Positions 37,538 through 46,758 are shown, counted from the stretch's first letter. The stretch is DNA of 63,539 nucleotides from Candidatus Gastranaerophilales bacterium (GCA_944324225.1 CALUVL010000012.1:1-63539), one strand, 5' to 3'. A program made the numbers and translations. Notes: a model not told the origin generated them from the letters alone.

Positions 37538-38011
37538 ATGAGGGATATTTTTCAGGATTTATTCAACAAAGTTTTTGGATTTTTCCGTCAGGCTGAAAAA
37601 GAAGAAAATGCAAAAGATACAGCCGTTAATCGTCTGCGTGTTGTTCTTATGCAGGACAGAACCAATTTAACACCTGAACTTCTGGAAAAAATGCGTGGCG
37701 AACTTATTGAACTTCTTTCAAAATATGTTGAAATGGACAAAGATGCTCTGGAACTAAACTTTGAACAAGAAGGCAATCAGATGGCATTAATGCTTTCAAT
37801 TCCTGTTTTGAGAGCAAAAGATGAAGATGAAATTGAAGAAGCTTCAGAAAAATCAGAAGAGGACGAGAAAACTACAGACGAAAATTCAGAAGAAGAACAA
37901 TATGAAACTTCTGAAGACAATGCTGAATGCGAAGCAGAAGAAAACACAGAGGTTCAGAAAGAATCAGAAAAAAAAGAATCTAATACCAACTCAAAAAATA
38001 AATCAAAATAA
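37538..38011 (+). CDS. minE: Cell division topological specificity factor MinE with acidic tail
   Basis: Stimulates MinD ATPase and sets the midcell site. The conserved core covers residues 1-92: FFRQAEKEENAKDTAVNRL followed by RVVLMQDRTNLTP with the MinD-contact motif, then the topological specificity domain ending in LMLSIPVLR. Residues 93-157 form an unusual extra tail of mostly Glu, Asp, Lys, Ser and Asn. MinE is usually about 85-100 residues, so this is one of the longest plausible forms. The tail is in frame up to a stop that precedes a terminator. Confidence 0.92.
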   Translation: MRDIFQDLFNKVFGFFRQAEKEENAKDTAVNRLRVVLMQDRTNLTPELLEKMRGELIELLSKYVEMDKDALELNFEQEGNQMALMLSIPVLRAKDEDEIEEASEKSEEDEKTTDENSEEEQYETSEDNAECEAEENTEVQKESEKKESNTNSKNKSK

Positions 38012-38051
38012 TCCTCTGAAATATTTCAGAGTCTAGGAGAGAGAAAATACC

Positions 38052-38075
38052 ATGCCGCACAAGCGGCATTTTTTT
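38052..38075 (+). terminator. Intrinsic terminator of the min operon
   Basis: ATGCCGC (38052-38058), loop ACAA, GCGGCAT (38063-38069), then six T. A weaker palindrome, CTCTGAAATATTTCAGAG, precedes it at about 38014-38031. Confidence 0.88.
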
Positions 38076-38168
38076 GCGTATAAGTGTTTTAAATGAGGCA
38101 CAATTAAGTTTTATTAATTTTAGCCTGCTTAGATTAAAGTTATTGAAAAATATGCCGTTTTATGCGTT

Positions 38169-39539
38169 ATGGAAAACAGCAAGATAAATGGTTTTAAAGC
38201 AGACGATTATTTTATATCCAAAACTTATGATACGAATAATGATGCCAAGCTTCAGTTATCAGAGATAAGTGTTTGGTGCAGAGATAACGACATGAAATAT
38301 AATAAAGAAACTAAAAAGATTGTTTCTGCAGCAGGCGACTATTCTGAATATGATATCGAAAATAAATTAGATGATAAAAAATATTCAATGGAAAGTTTAA
38401 AAAATCGTTATCCTGATTCTAAGTATAAAGTAAGCGAAGAAAACGGACAAATTATTGTAACGAATAAGAGCACTGGCAAAAATGTTATAACTATATATAG
38501 ATGTGCGGACGGAACAGCCATAAACATGTTTGATGATGATGGTAAATCCGTTTACTTCAGAAACTATGATAAAAACGGAATATTGTTTTTTTACGATAAA
38601 GATAATGAAAGATATTTTCCGATAGCAGAAAATATCAATGCTGCTGTTTCAGCCAAAAAAGCAAAACTTATTCCAACAACAGATGTTAATAAATTAGTTT
38701 CAAATATCAATAAAATTACTCCGGAAAATATTTATGTATTAGAACGTACTTATCAAAAAGCTTATGGTGAAAGTATTCTGGATTCTATAGAAAGTGAGTG
38801 GGGATTGGATGAGAAGATAAAAAATAATTTGATTCAACATCTTAATAAATGCAGTTACGAATTCTTAAAAGGGAGTAAATCAGCCCCAAATTGTAAAATA
38901 GATAATGATTTTAAGCAGGGCAAAATTGGTGATTGTTTTTTCCTAGCAAGTATTGCCGCAATCCGGCGTTCTCCTAAAGGTCAAAAAATTCTTGATAATA
39001 TTATAACGGACAATCAAGACGGCACATATACAGTAAAATTCAAAGGAGCCGATAAAGAATATAAAGTTGGTGCTTGTGAATTGTTAAGTAAGAATAACTG
39101 GGTATCAGGTGATATGGATGTAAGAATATTAGAAATTGCAGCGCAGAAACACTATGCTTTAGGTATAAAATATGGCGGATTTGACGGCGCAGCAATGGAT
39201 TTATTATTGGGTACATGCGATATGTGGAAAAAATTGTTAAGCCCTGTTTTATCAAAGCCCGATCCCCAAAAAATAAAGGAATTATTAAATAATGAAAATA
39301 TTGTTATGACGGCCGGTATTAATCCTGTTTCAAAATTGTGGGGATTGATTGTAAAAGAATTACCTCACAGGGCAGAATATAAAGAAGGTATAGCAATAGC
39401 ACATGTTTATACTGTTCTTGATATTGATGATGATAATATTTATTTAAGCAATCCCTGGGATACCTCAAAAACAATTGCAATTCCTCTGGACGTGTTTGAT
39501 GAGTATTGGGGAGATGTACAATACACTGAAATAAAATAA
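38169..39539 (+). CDS. Calpain-like cysteine protease
   Basis: 456-residue protein with a C2-type papain-like catalytic region. QGKIGDCFFLASIAAI matches the calpain Cys motif (candidate nucleophile Cys256), HVYTVLDID carries His412 and LSNPWDT the Asn428, giving the Cys-His-Asn triad in order and spacing. The N-terminus has an EF-hand-like DTNNDAKLQLSE (21-32), and a beta-rich middle precedes the protease domain. No signal peptide. No ribosome binding site is evident before ATG 38169. It lies between the min operon terminator and the convergent transglycosylase-like gene. The substrate is unknown. Confidence 0.8.
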   Translation: MENSKINGFKADDYFISKTYDTNNDAKLQLSEISVWCRDNDMKYNKETKKIVSAAGDYSEYDIENKLDDKKYSMESLKNRYPDSKYKVSEENGQIIVTNKSTGKNVITIYRCADGTAINMFDDDGKSVYFRNYDKNGILFFYDKDNERYFPIAENINAAVSAKKAKLIPTTDVNKLVSNINKITPENIYVLERTYQKAYGESILDSIESEWGLDEKIKNNLIQHLNKCSYEFLKGSKSAPNCKIDNDFKQGKIGDCFFLASIAAIRRSPKGQKILDNIITDNQDGTYTVKFKGADKEYKVGACELLSKNNWVSGDMDVRILEIAAQKHYALGIKYGGFDGAAMDLLLGTCDMWKKLLSPVLSKPDPQKIKELLNNENIVMTAGINPVSKLWGLIVKELPHRAEYKEGIAIAHVYTVLDIDDDNIYLSNPWDTSKTIAIPLDVFDEYWGDVQYTEIK

Positions 39540-39567
39540 TCCTCAAGCAATATTATTTGATGAAACA

Positions 39568-40707
39568 TCAAACAACTTTTACGTTGACTCTGAAGTCATC
39601 AAGTTTTGCAAGTACATCCGCACGTGTGATAATCCCGTCATTGCTGACGTCAATTCCTTTGTTTGATTCATAATAATTTAGCAGTTTGCCTTTTGAATTT
39701 TTTTCACCTTTCTGGCAAAGAATATCTCTTCCTGCTCTTCCCGGAAGGATTATAAGGCTGTACAAATCAGCAGCGTCAAGTTTTTTCTTGTTTCTTATTC
39801 TCGGCGCACTTTTTTTACACATTTTTAAATATTTTTCAACCAGTTCAATCTGTTCTTCCGCATTCATTTGGGCAACAGCCTCTTTAGTAAGATTCAGTGA
39901 ATATTCTTTATTCAAAGCTTTGATGCTTGCACTTGTAAACTGAATTAATCCGACAGGTTTGTCTTTGCTTCCTGCGCCTTCATTCGGATCCAGACCGCTT
40001 TCAAAGTTCATAACCGTAATTAAATCTTCATAAGAGCAGTTTAGTTCATCAGCAAGCTTCATTAATTTTGTATGAAATTCATGTGAAATAGTTCTTGTCT
40101 TGCCGCCGAGTTCTCCTGTTTTAGGAATTTTTATTTCAAATGGAGGAGCAAGGTTTGTCGTATCCTTTGCTGCAGTTACAACCTGCATTTCATCCATTTG
40201 TTGAGAATAATTCATGGATTTCATTTGGTTGCTAAGATACTCAAAACCAGGATATTTATTGAAATCGTTAAGAGACTCATTTAAAGCTTCAAGTTTTTCA
40301 GATTGAGTTATATTTGAATTTACACTGTCAGAGTCCGCCGCGTGTTCTATTGACAAACCTTTTACTGGCTTAAAACCATCCAATTGTCCGGAAACATTTG
40401 AAGCCGGCAAATTTTCTGTATTGACCCCCATTTCTTTTAATATCCTGTTCATTTCCTCATTAGAAAATGAAATAGTGTTTTTTGTTAAGATAAAATTTTC
40501 ATTAATATTTCCGTTTAAATTAGATCCGCCAGAATAAATTGCATTATCAGCAGTTCTTTTACTGTTAATTTCAGCAACAATTTCCATAGTTTTTTGCCAT
40601 TGTTTAGAAGACAATTTGATGTCTTTGCCGCCATTAACGGATTTTGCATAATCAGCAAGTATGTAAGTAAGCCCTCTGTGGTTATTGTCAACTTTAAGAT
40701 CTACCAT
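39568..40707 (-). CDS. Lytic transglycosylase-like protein with EF-hand (paralog of 34624-35640)
   Basis: About 380 residues. The C-terminal half mirrors the upstream paralog: ADELNCSYEDLITVMNFESGLDPNEG with the candidate catalytic Glu, PVGLIQFTSASIKALN, AADLYSLIILPGRAGRDIL, and a degenerate Ca-binding loop DVSNDGIITRADV. The N-terminal ~190 residues are unrelated to the paralog's Tyr/Asn tract. No signal peptide. The start is ATG 40707 with AGAGGA upstream; a GTG 21 bp earlier is possible but has no ribosome binding site. An ATACTTTATTTA element precedes it on this strand. Confidence 0.75.
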   Translation of the reverse strand: MVDLKVDNNHRGLTYILADYAKSVNGGKDIKLSSKQWQKTMEIVAEINSKRTADNAIYSGGSNLNGNINENFILTKNTISFSNEEMNRILKEMGVNTENLPASNVSGQLDGFKPVKGLSIEHAADSDSVNSNITQSEKLEALNESLNDFNKYPGFEYLSNQMKSMNYSQQMDEMQVVTAAKDTTNLAPPFEIKIPKTGELGGKTRTISHEFHTKLMKLADELNCSYEDLITVMNFESGLDPNEGAGSKDKPVGLIQFTSASIKALNKEYSLNLTKEAVAQMNAEEQIELVEKYLKMCKKSAPRIRNKKKLDAADLYSLIILPGRAGRDILCQKGEKNSKGKLLNYYESNKGIDVSNDGIITRADVLAKLDDFRVNVKVV

Positions 40708-40737
40708 AAGAAAATCCTCTGTAATCACTTCACTAAA

Positions 40738-40766
40738 TAAATAAAGTATTCGGCGAATAAAAAATT
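40738..40766 (-). promoter_or_regulatory. AATTTT-N11-ATACTTTATTTA promoter-like element
   Basis: On the minus strand AATTTT (40766-40761), 11 nt, ATACTTTATTTA (40749-40738), ending 30 nt before the ATG at 40707. Full match to the bipartite motif. Confidence 0.6.
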
Positions 40767-40817
40767 TTAAAAAGTAAAAAAAAGTTTACAATTCTAAACA
40801 AAGTGACAAAATCATTG

Positions 40818-40846
40818 TTGACAGGGTTTTATGTTTATAATAGTAT
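40818..40846 (+). promoter_or_regulatory. Promoter of the S10 ribosomal protein operon
   Basis: TTGACA (40818-40823), 17 nt, TAGTAT (40841-40846). It predicts an RNA start near 40855 and a leader of about 135 nt ahead of rpsJ. Confidence 0.7.
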
Positions 40847-40854
40847 CAGTATGC

Positions 40855-40991
40855 TTGAAGTATAGTAAATTTTTTACAAATACCCGAAATTATTTACAAA
40901 TAGCGACTCAGGCAAAAACAAGGCGGCAAGGAGGTTTCGCCTGATTCAAAAACCTCACGGTGTAAAAGCAAATAAAAGAAAAGGAATAAAA
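40855..40991 (+). promoter_or_regulatory. S10 operon leader, possible pseudoknot
   Basis: AGGCG (40921-40925) can pair with CGCCT (40938-40942) while GAGGTTT (40931-40937), inside that loop, can pair with AAACCTC (40950-40956). This is an H-type pseudoknot arrangement and it buries an AAGGAGG sequence. Leaders of S10 operons are common sites of ribosomal protein feedback. The binding protein is not known. Confidence 0.45.
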
Positions 40992-41309
40992 ATGGCAAGC
41001 ACAAAAAGACAAAGAATCAGAGTTTGTTTAAAGGCATACGACCACAAATTGATTGATGTGTCTTCTGACAAAATCGTAGAAACTGCAAAAAGAACAGATG
41101 CAAAAGTTGCAGGCCCGATTCCTTTACCGACAAAAAGACGTATATATTGCGTTCTCCGTTCACCTCACGTTGATAAAAAGTCACGTGAACATTTTGAGTT
41201 GAGAACACACAAACGTATTATCGATATATACGAACCGACTCAACAGACAACTGAAGAGTTAAGTAGATTAGATTTGCCGGCAGGTGTAGATATTGAAGTA
41301 AAACTTTAA
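40992..41309 (+). CDS. rpsJ: 30S ribosomal protein S10
   Basis: First gene of the S10 cluster. Diagnostic segments are [53 protein letters not shown] (read in parts) and [13 protein letters not shown]. 105 residues, normal length. It is followed by an unusually long 236-nt gap before rplC. Confidence 0.98.
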   Translation: MASTKRQRIRVCLKAYDHKLIDVSSDKIVETAKRTDAKVAGPIPLPTKRRIYCVLRSPHVDKKSREHFELRTHKRIIDIYEPTQQTTEELSRLDLPAGVDIEVKL

Positions 41310-41545
41310 TATCAACAGCAAAAGCAAAATTGAAAATTTAATAAGCATTATGCATAAATAATGTGATCTACTACCCGTCCTGAATGAAAATGACGGCGCG
41401 GAGGGTGAAAGTCCCATTGGTAAAGTACAAGGCAGCAAGTAGCGCTCGCAAGTGAAAATGCAGAATTACACAATGCGTCAATTACTCGGCATTGAATGCC
41501 TGGTTGCGATAAATGACAAGTGTAATGAAGCTAGAAAGGTAAAAT
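41310..41545 (+). ncRNA. Structured 236-nt gap between rpsJ and rplC
   Basis: Several stems are visible: CATTAT/ATAATG near 41345-41365, CCGTC/GACGG near 41383-41404, and a long-range ATTACAC (41465-41471) with GTGTAAT (41520-41526) enclosing GGCAT-TGA-ATGCC (41488-41500). It ends at the rplC ribosome binding site. No open frame of note is seen. It is probably a cis-regulatory RNA controlling rplC and the genes behind it. It matches no element I recognise. Confidence 0.4.
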
Positions 41546-42181
41546 ATGACACTAGGTGTAATAGGTAAAAAATTAGGAATGACACAAATTTTTGACGAAC
41601 ATGGTTTGGCAATTCCGGTAACCGTAATTAAAGTTGATGACATTGTTGTTACACAGGTAAAAACAGTAGAAACAGATGGTTATAACGCAATTCAGGTTGG
41701 AACCGTTCCGGCAAAAGAAAAACATTTGACAAAAGCTCAATTGGGTCATTTCAAAAAGAATAATTTGGAAAACTACAGACACTTGCAAGAATTCAGAGTT
41801 GACAATCCGTCAGACTACAAAGTAGGCGACAAGATTGAACTTTCAATTCTTAACAATGTTGAAAAAGTTGATGTTACCGGCAGATCAATTGGTAAAGGTT
41901 TCCAGGGTACAGTAAAACGCTGGAACTTTGGCAGAGGACCAATGGGACACGGTTCTAAAAATCATAGAGAACCTGGTTCAATCGGTGCAGGTACAACTCC
42001 GAGCCGTGTTATCAAAGGCAAAAGAATGGCAGGTAACATGGGCAATGAAAGAGTAACCATTACAAAATTGAAATTAGTTAAAGTAGATGCTGAAAAAAAT
42101 CTTGTATTGGTAAAAGGTTCAGTTCCAGGATGCGAAGGAAGATTGGTAACAATCGTTCCGACAAGAACAAAATGGAATTAA
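41546..42181 (+). CDS. rplC: 50S ribosomal protein L3
   Basis: Assembly-initiating large-subunit protein. IGKKLGMTQIFDEHGLAIPVTVI at the N-terminus and KGFQGTVKRWNFGRGPMGHGSKNHREPGSIGAGTTPSRV (read in parts) are the family signatures. 211 residues. GAAAGG precedes the ATG. The 123-nt gap that follows contains the palindrome ACCGGCCGGT at 42220-42229. Confidence 0.98.
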   Translation: MTLGVIGKKLGMTQIFDEHGLAIPVTVIKVDDIVVTQVKTVETDGYNAIQVGTVPAKEKHLTKAQLGHFKKNNLENYRHLQEFRVDNPSDYKVGDKIELSILNNVEKVDVTGRSIGKGFQGTVKRWNFGRGPMGHGSKNHREPGSIGAGTTPSRVIKGKRMAGNMGNERVTITKLKLVKVDAEKNLVLVKGSVPGCEGRLVTIVPTRTKWN

Positions 42182-42304
42182 TAAATCAAAATAAATAAAG
42201 ACAAGGAAAAGTCAAAAAAACCGGCCGGTCGTGCCAGATAAAGCTAAAATGCAAGCGGTAAGCGGTCTTAAACGGAATAGTAAAACATAAAAAGGAAAGT
42301 AAAA

Positions 42305-42931
42305 ATGTCAAAAGAAATATTAAGTACAAATGGAGAAAAATTAGGCGAAATCACATTGAATGCTGATGTATTCGGTGTAGAACCGAATTTGCACGTAATG
42401 CACTTAGCATTGAGAAGGCAATTGAACAACGCACGTCAGGGGTCAGCTTGTGCTAAAACAAGAGCTGAAGTTTCTGGCGGCGGCAAAAAACCATGGAAAC
42501 AAAAAGGAACAGGCCGTGCCCGTGCTGGTTCATTGCGTTCACCATTATTTGCCGGAGGTGGTGTAATCTTTGGACCCAAACCAAGAAGTTACGCATTCAA
42601 TATGCCCCAGAAGGCAAGAAAATTAGCTTTGAAATCAGCATTGTCTGCAAGACAGGAAAGATTAATCGTTGTAAAAGATTTCTCAACAATCACAGAACCG
42701 AAAACAAAATTGATGGTTAGTGCTCTTAAATCATTGAACGTAGCAGGAAAAGTTCTTGTAATTGCTGATACAAAGGCAGCTGAAAACAAATTTCTTGAAC
42801 TTTCAGCGAGAAACATTCCAAGTGTAAAAATGATTTTACCTTCAAACATCAATGTGAAGGATTTGTTGGAAGCTGATTTTGTCGTAATGACCGAGGCAGC
42901 TGTAAAAGATATCACAGAAAGATTAAGCTAA
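42305..42931 (+). CDS. rplD: 50S ribosomal protein L4
   Basis: Large-subunit protein lining the exit tunnel; in Escherichia coli it also represses its own operon. HLALRRQLNNARQGSACAKTRAEVSGGGKKPWKQKGTGRARAGSLRSPLFAGGGVIFGP is the extended loop, read in parts. 208 residues. AAAGGAAAG lies upstream. Confidence 0.98.
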   Translation: MSKEILSTNGEKLGEITLNADVFGVEPNLHVMHLALRRQLNNARQGSACAKTRAEVSGGGKKPWKQKGTGRARAGSLRSPLFAGGGVIFGPKPRSYAFNMPQKARKLALKSALSARQERLIVVKDFSTITEPKTKLMVSALKSLNVAGKVLVIADTKAAENKFLELSARNIPSVKMILPSNINVKDLLEADFVVMTEAAVKDITERLS

Positions 42932-42977
42932 TCAGAAGTCAGTAGATATCATCCAAGAAAGAAAAGGAAATTAAACA

Positions 42978-43286
42978 ATGAGTAAAGAAAGAACAAATAC
43001 AGAAAAATTATACAGCGTAATCAAAAAGCCTTTAATTACTGAAAAATCAGTAGGTGCAACAACAATGGGGCAGTACACTTTTGAAGTTGTAAAAGATGCT
43101 ACAAAAATTGAAATTGCACAGGCCATAGAACTAGCTTTTCCTGGAAGAAAAGTAAAAAAAGTAAGAACAGTTTATATGCCATCTCATGCCAAAAGAATGG
43201 GATATAAATTTGGTAGAACAGATTCTTCTAAAAAAGCAATTGTAACAATAGAAGGCGATCCGATTGAGGAATTAATCGGTGCATAA
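42978..43286 (+). CDS. rplW: 50S ribosomal protein L23
   Basis: Large-subunit protein at the exit tunnel, the docking site for trigger factor and SRP. VIKKPLITEKSV, GQYTFEVVKDATKIEIAQAIE and VKKVRTVYMPSHAKRMG are the family signatures. 102 residues. The N-terminal extension is short. Confidence 0.98.
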   Translation: MSKERTNTEKLYSVIKKPLITEKSVGATTMGQYTFEVVKDATKIEIAQAIELAFPGRKVKKVRTVYMPSHAKRMGYKFGRTDSSKKAIVTIEGDPIEELIGA

Positions 43287-43438
43287 TGGATAATTCCTCG
43301 CCACTTACGGGAGAGGAAAGGCATTCAAGGTGAAACCAACTTAGAGTGTCAGTATAATGGGTATAACCCTAACTAAAGAGGGGCGTCTGGCACAAGTCCC
43401 GACAAGTAGAACAAAGCCAACCAAAGGAGAAAAATAAA
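43287..43438 (+). other. Structured gap between rplW and rplB
   Basis: 152 nt holding a TTCCTC (43294-43299) / GAGGAA (43313-43318) hairpin and a small GGGT-ATA-ACCC hairpin (43359-43369). It is one of several longer-than-usual gaps in this cluster. Confidence 0.35.
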
Positions 43439-44266
43439 ATGGCAATTAGAAAAATTAATCCGACATCTCCGGGTCAAAGAGGTATGACAAAAAGTGATTA
43501 TCAGGAAGTTACGACATCAACTCCAGAAAAATCATTATTGAAATCATTAAAGAAAACAGCAGGCCGAAATAATACAGGTAGAATTACATGTCGTCACAAA
43601 GGCGGCGGTGTAAAAAGAACTTACCGTGTAATAGATTTCAAACGTGAAAAGTTTGGAATTCCGGCAACAGTAAAAACAATCGAATATGATCCGAACAGAA
43701 ATGTTAGAATTTCATTAGTATATTATGCTGACGGTGAAAAGAGATATATTCTTACACCGGAAGGATTGAACGTAGGCGACGTAATTGTATCAGGCCCGGA
43801 AGCACCGGTTCAAAACGGAAATGCACTTCCTCTGGAATTGATTCCGTTAGGTACAATTATCCATAACATAGAACTTAATCCTGGCCGTGGCGGTGTAATG
43901 GTCAGATCAGCTGGTAACGCAGCTCAGGTTATGGCAAAAGAAGGCAACTACGTTACTATCAAATTACCGTCATCAGAAATGAGAATGGTAAGAAAAGAAT
44001 GTATGGCAACAATCGGAACTTTAGGTAATTCTGAATTTAAAAACATTTCTTTAGGTAAAGCTGGAAGAAAACGTTATATGGGAATCAGACCTACGGTTCG
44101 TGGTGTTACAATGAATCCTTGCGATCACCCTCACGGTGGTGGTGAAGGTAAAACCGGCCCCGGCGGACACCCGAAAACACCTTGGGGTAAACCTGCTCTC
44201 GGTCAGAAAACCCGCAAAAAAGGTAAAGCTTCTGATAAATTAATAGTCAGAAGAAGAAAGAAATAA
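43439..44266 (+). CDS. rplB: 50S ribosomal protein L2
   Basis: Large-subunit core protein near the peptidyl transferase centre. The C-terminal signature [24 protein letters not shown] includes the conserved His. [26 protein letters not shown] at the N-terminal domain is diagnostic. 275 residues. Confidence 0.98.
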   Translation: MAIRKINPTSPGQRGMTKSDYQEVTTSTPEKSLLKSLKKTAGRNNTGRITCRHKGGGVKRTYRVIDFKREKFGIPATVKTIEYDPNRNVRISLVYYADGEKRYILTPEGLNVGDVIVSGPEAPVQNGNALPLELIPLGTIIHNIELNPGRGGVMVRSAGNAAQVMAKEGNYVTIKLPSSEMRMVRKECMATIGTLGNSEFKNISLGKAGRKRYMGIRPTVRGVTMNPCDHPHGGGEGKTGPGGHPKTPWGKPALGQKTRKKGKASDKLIVRRRKK

Positions 44267-44373
44267 TGTAAGTTAGCTGGGAAGGCTTTGAATCCCAAAG
44301 TCTTCCTAAATAAAAAGCGAACGAGCAAAAGCCTTAAATAAAATAACTAACAAAACAATAAAAGGAGAAATTA

Positions 44374-44655
44374 ATGGCACGTTCATTAAAAAAAGGTCCA
44401 TATGTAGAAGAAGCTCTACAAAAGAAAATTGAAAAAATGAATGCGAATTCGGAACATAAAGTGATTAAAACTTGGTCAAGAGCATCAATGATCGTTCCTG
44501 ATATGCTTGGTCACACAATCGCAGTTCACAATGGTAAAACACACGTTCCGGTATATGTAACAGAGCAAATGATTGGACACAAATTAGGTGAATTTGCACC
44601 TACAAGAATGTTTAGAGGACATGCAGGCTCTGATAAAACTGCAAAAAGGAAATAG
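44374..44655 (+). CDS. rpsS: 30S ribosomal protein S19
   Basis: Small-subunit head protein. [40 protein letters not shown] and [22 protein letters not shown] are the signatures. 93 residues. AAAGGAG precedes the ATG. Confidence 0.98.
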   Translation: MARSLKKGPYVEEALQKKIEKMNANSEHKVIKTWSRASMIVPDMLGHTIAVHNGKTHVPVYVTEQMIGHKLGEFAPTRMFRGHAGSDKTAKRK

Positions 44656-44719
44656 CACGTAAAACAATCTTAAAAAAGATTGAAACAAAACGAGTTAGAA
44701 AAACAAAAGGAAAGTAAAA

Positions 44720-45061
44720 ATGGAAGCTAAAGCAAAACAAACCGATATAAAAATGACAGCAAGAAAACTCCGCAGAGTAATCAACGAAGTCCGCGGAAAA
44801 TCTGTCAAAGAAGCTCAGGATATGTTACGTTTTATGCCTTATTTTGCAGCAAGAGTAGTTGAAAAAAACTTGAAAGCTGCAGTAGCAAATGCACAGGAAA
44901 AATACGGAGTGGGCGCTGAAGCTTTGAAGATTTCTGAAATCTTCGCAGATGAAAGCGTTACATACAAAAGAGCACGCACAAGAGCTCAAGGCCGTATGTA
45001 CAGCAGACTAAAACGTACATCACACTTAACATTAAAAGTTAGTGACATCGTTAAAAAGTAG
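44720..45061 (+). CDS. rplV: 50S ribosomal protein L22
   Basis: Large-subunit protein with a hairpin reaching into the exit tunnel. KMTARKLRRVINEVRGKSV and the C-terminal YKRARTRAQGRMYSRLKRTSHLTL are diagnostic. 113 residues. Confidence 0.97.
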   Translation: MEAKAKQTDIKMTARKLRRVINEVRGKSVKEAQDMLRFMPYFAARVVEKNLKAAVANAQEKYGVGAEALKISEIFADESVTYKRARTRAQGRMYSRLKRTSHLTLKVSDIVKK

Positions 45062-45084
45062 TAGTAAAGCAAAAGGTATAAAAT

Positions 45085-45819
45085 ATGGGACAGAAAACAC
45101 ATCCAACCGGATTTAGAGTAGGAATCATCCAAACTTGGGCAAGCACATGGTATGCCAAGTTTAAAGATTATCGCTACTTAGTAAAAGAAGATGATAAAAT
45201 TAGAAAATTCATCAAGAAAAAATTATACACAGCAGGTGTATCAAAGGTTAAAATAGCAAGAAAAGCACAGAATATTACAATCACAGTAGTTACAGCAAAA
45301 CCTGGTATTGTAGTAGGAAGAGGCGGCCAAGGTATCGAAGAACTTAAACAGGACGTATCTAAATACATTGGTAAACCTGTAATAATAAACGTTGTAGAAG
45401 TTGCAAGAATTGATGTAGATGCTCAGCTTGTGGCTGAACAAATTGCACAGCAGCTTGAAAAACGTGTAGCTTTTAGACGTGCAATGAAGCAGGCAATGCA
45501 GCGTACAATGAGAGCAGGTGCTCAAGGTATAAAAGTAATGGTATCAGGACGATTGGGCGGTGCTGAAATTGCTCGTTCAGAATGGGCAAAAGAAGGAAGA
45601 ATCCCGCTTCAGACACTTAGAGCTGATGTAGATTATGGCTTTACTGAAGCTGATACAATTATGGGTAAAATTGGTGTTAAAGTTTGGATTTTCAAAGGCG
45701 TATTGATGCCTGGCGAAAAAGCCGATCAAAACATCAAATCAAAAAATGAAAAAGGCGGATCTGATAAAGGAATGAGACGCCCGAGACGCAGCAGAGCAAT
45801 CGAAGCTGCCGGTGAATAA
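45085..45819 (+). CDS. rpsC: 30S ribosomal protein S3
   Basis: Small-subunit head protein with a KH domain, part of the mRNA entry helicase. [15 protein letters not shown] at the start, [18 protein letters not shown] as the KH GXXG loop, and [23 protein letters not shown] are the signatures. 244 residues, with a basic Lys/Arg/Ser-rich C-terminal tail. Confidence 0.98.
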   Translation: MGQKTHPTGFRVGIIQTWASTWYAKFKDYRYLVKEDDKIRKFIKKKLYTAGVSKVKIARKAQNITITVVTAKPGIVVGRGGQGIEELKQDVSKYIGKPVIINVVEVARIDVDAQLVAEQIAQQLEKRVAFRRAMKQAMQRTMRAGAQGIKVMVSGRLGGAEIARSEWAKEGRIPLQTLRADVDYGFTEADTIMGKIGVKVWIFKGVLMPGEKADQNIKSKNEKGGSDKGMRRPRRSRAIEAAGE

Positions 45820-45850
45820 TTAAGGTATATGAAATAATAGGAGCAGATAA

Positions 45851-46273
45851 ATGTTACAGCCTAAAAAAACTAAATACCGCAAGATGATGAAAGGCAGAAT
45901 GAAAGGTACCGAAACGAGAGGTACACAACTTGAATTCGGCGGTTATGCGCTTCAAGCTGTAGAACCGGGTTGGATAACCAGCCGTCAGATCGAAGCAGCA
46001 CGTCGTGCAATGACCCGTGAAATCAAACGTGGCGGTAATGTTTGGATTAAAATATTTCCGGATAAACCTATTACGGCAAAACCGGCTGAAACCCGTATGG
46101 GGTCAGGAAAAGGCAATCTTGAATACTGGGTTGCTGTTGTAAAACCGAACAGAATCCTTTTCGAACTTGATTACTTTGACAGAAGTGTCGCAGTTCATGC
46201 ATTGGAGCTTGCAGCACAAAAACTTCCGATTAAAGTAAAAATCGTCGAAAAATCACAAGCAGAAGCAAAATAA
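45851..46273 (+). CDS. rplP: 50S ribosomal protein L16
   Basis: Binds 23S rRNA near the A and P sites. [41 protein letters not shown] and [24 protein letters not shown] are diagnostic. 140 residues. Confidence 0.98.
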   Translation: MLQPKKTKYRKMMKGRMKGTETRGTQLEFGGYALQAVEPGWITSRQIEAARRAMTREIKRGGNVWIKIFPDKPITAKPAETRMGSGKGNLEYWVAVVKPNRILFELDYFDRSVAVHALELAAQKLPIKVKIVEKSQAEAK

Positions 46274-46322
46274 CAGTGATTTTCCTCCGGAAATTCACAA
46301 AATAATAAAAAGGAACTAAAGA

Positions 46323-46520
46323 ATGAAATTAGATGAAATGCGCGAAAAAACAGTAGAAGAGCTGCAAAGTGCAATAAATGATTGGAAGAAAGATTTGTTT
46401 AACTACAAATTACAGCTTTCAACTCACAAATTAGAAAACACAGCATTGATTTCTAAGACTAAAAAACTTATAGCTCAAGCAAAAACTGTAATTAAAGAAA
46501 AAGAGGTAGAACATGCCTAA
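46323..46520 (+). CDS. rpmC: 50S ribosomal protein L29
   Basis: Short helical large-subunit protein at the exit tunnel. 65 residues with [38 protein letters not shown], the usual L29 pattern (read in parts). It overlaps rpsQ by 8 nt, so their translation is likely coupled. Confidence 0.95.
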   Translation: MKLDEMREKTVEELQSAINDWKKDLFNYKLQLSTHKLENTALISKTKKLIAQAKTVIKEKEVEHA

Positions 46521-46758
46521 AAAAGAAAAACAAGGAATCGTAATCAGTAACAAAATGGATAAGACAGTAGTTGTAAAAGTAGCAGACTACGAACCTCATC
46601 CTAAATACAAAAAGATTATTGAATCAAATAAACACTATAAAGCACACGATGAAAACAATATCTGCAGCGAAGGTGATAAAGTAAGAATCATTGAATCAAA
46701 ACCTAAATCATCAGACAAACGCTGGACAGTTGTAGAAATCGTTGAAAAAGTAAGATAG
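46513..46758 (+). CDS. rpsQ: 30S ribosomal protein S17
   Basis: Small-subunit OB-fold protein. [35 protein letters not shown] and [21 protein letters not shown] are the signatures. 81 residues. The start overlaps rpmC. Confidence 0.97.
   Translation: MPKKEKQGIVISNKMDKTVVVKVADYEPHPKYKKIIESNKHYKAHDENNICSEGDKVRIIESKPKSSDKRWTVVEIVEKVR

Noticed and set aside
40708-40728. GTG start giving seven extra residues to the second transglycosylase-like protein
   Set aside because: AGAGGA is properly placed for ATG 40707 but lies inside the longer reading.
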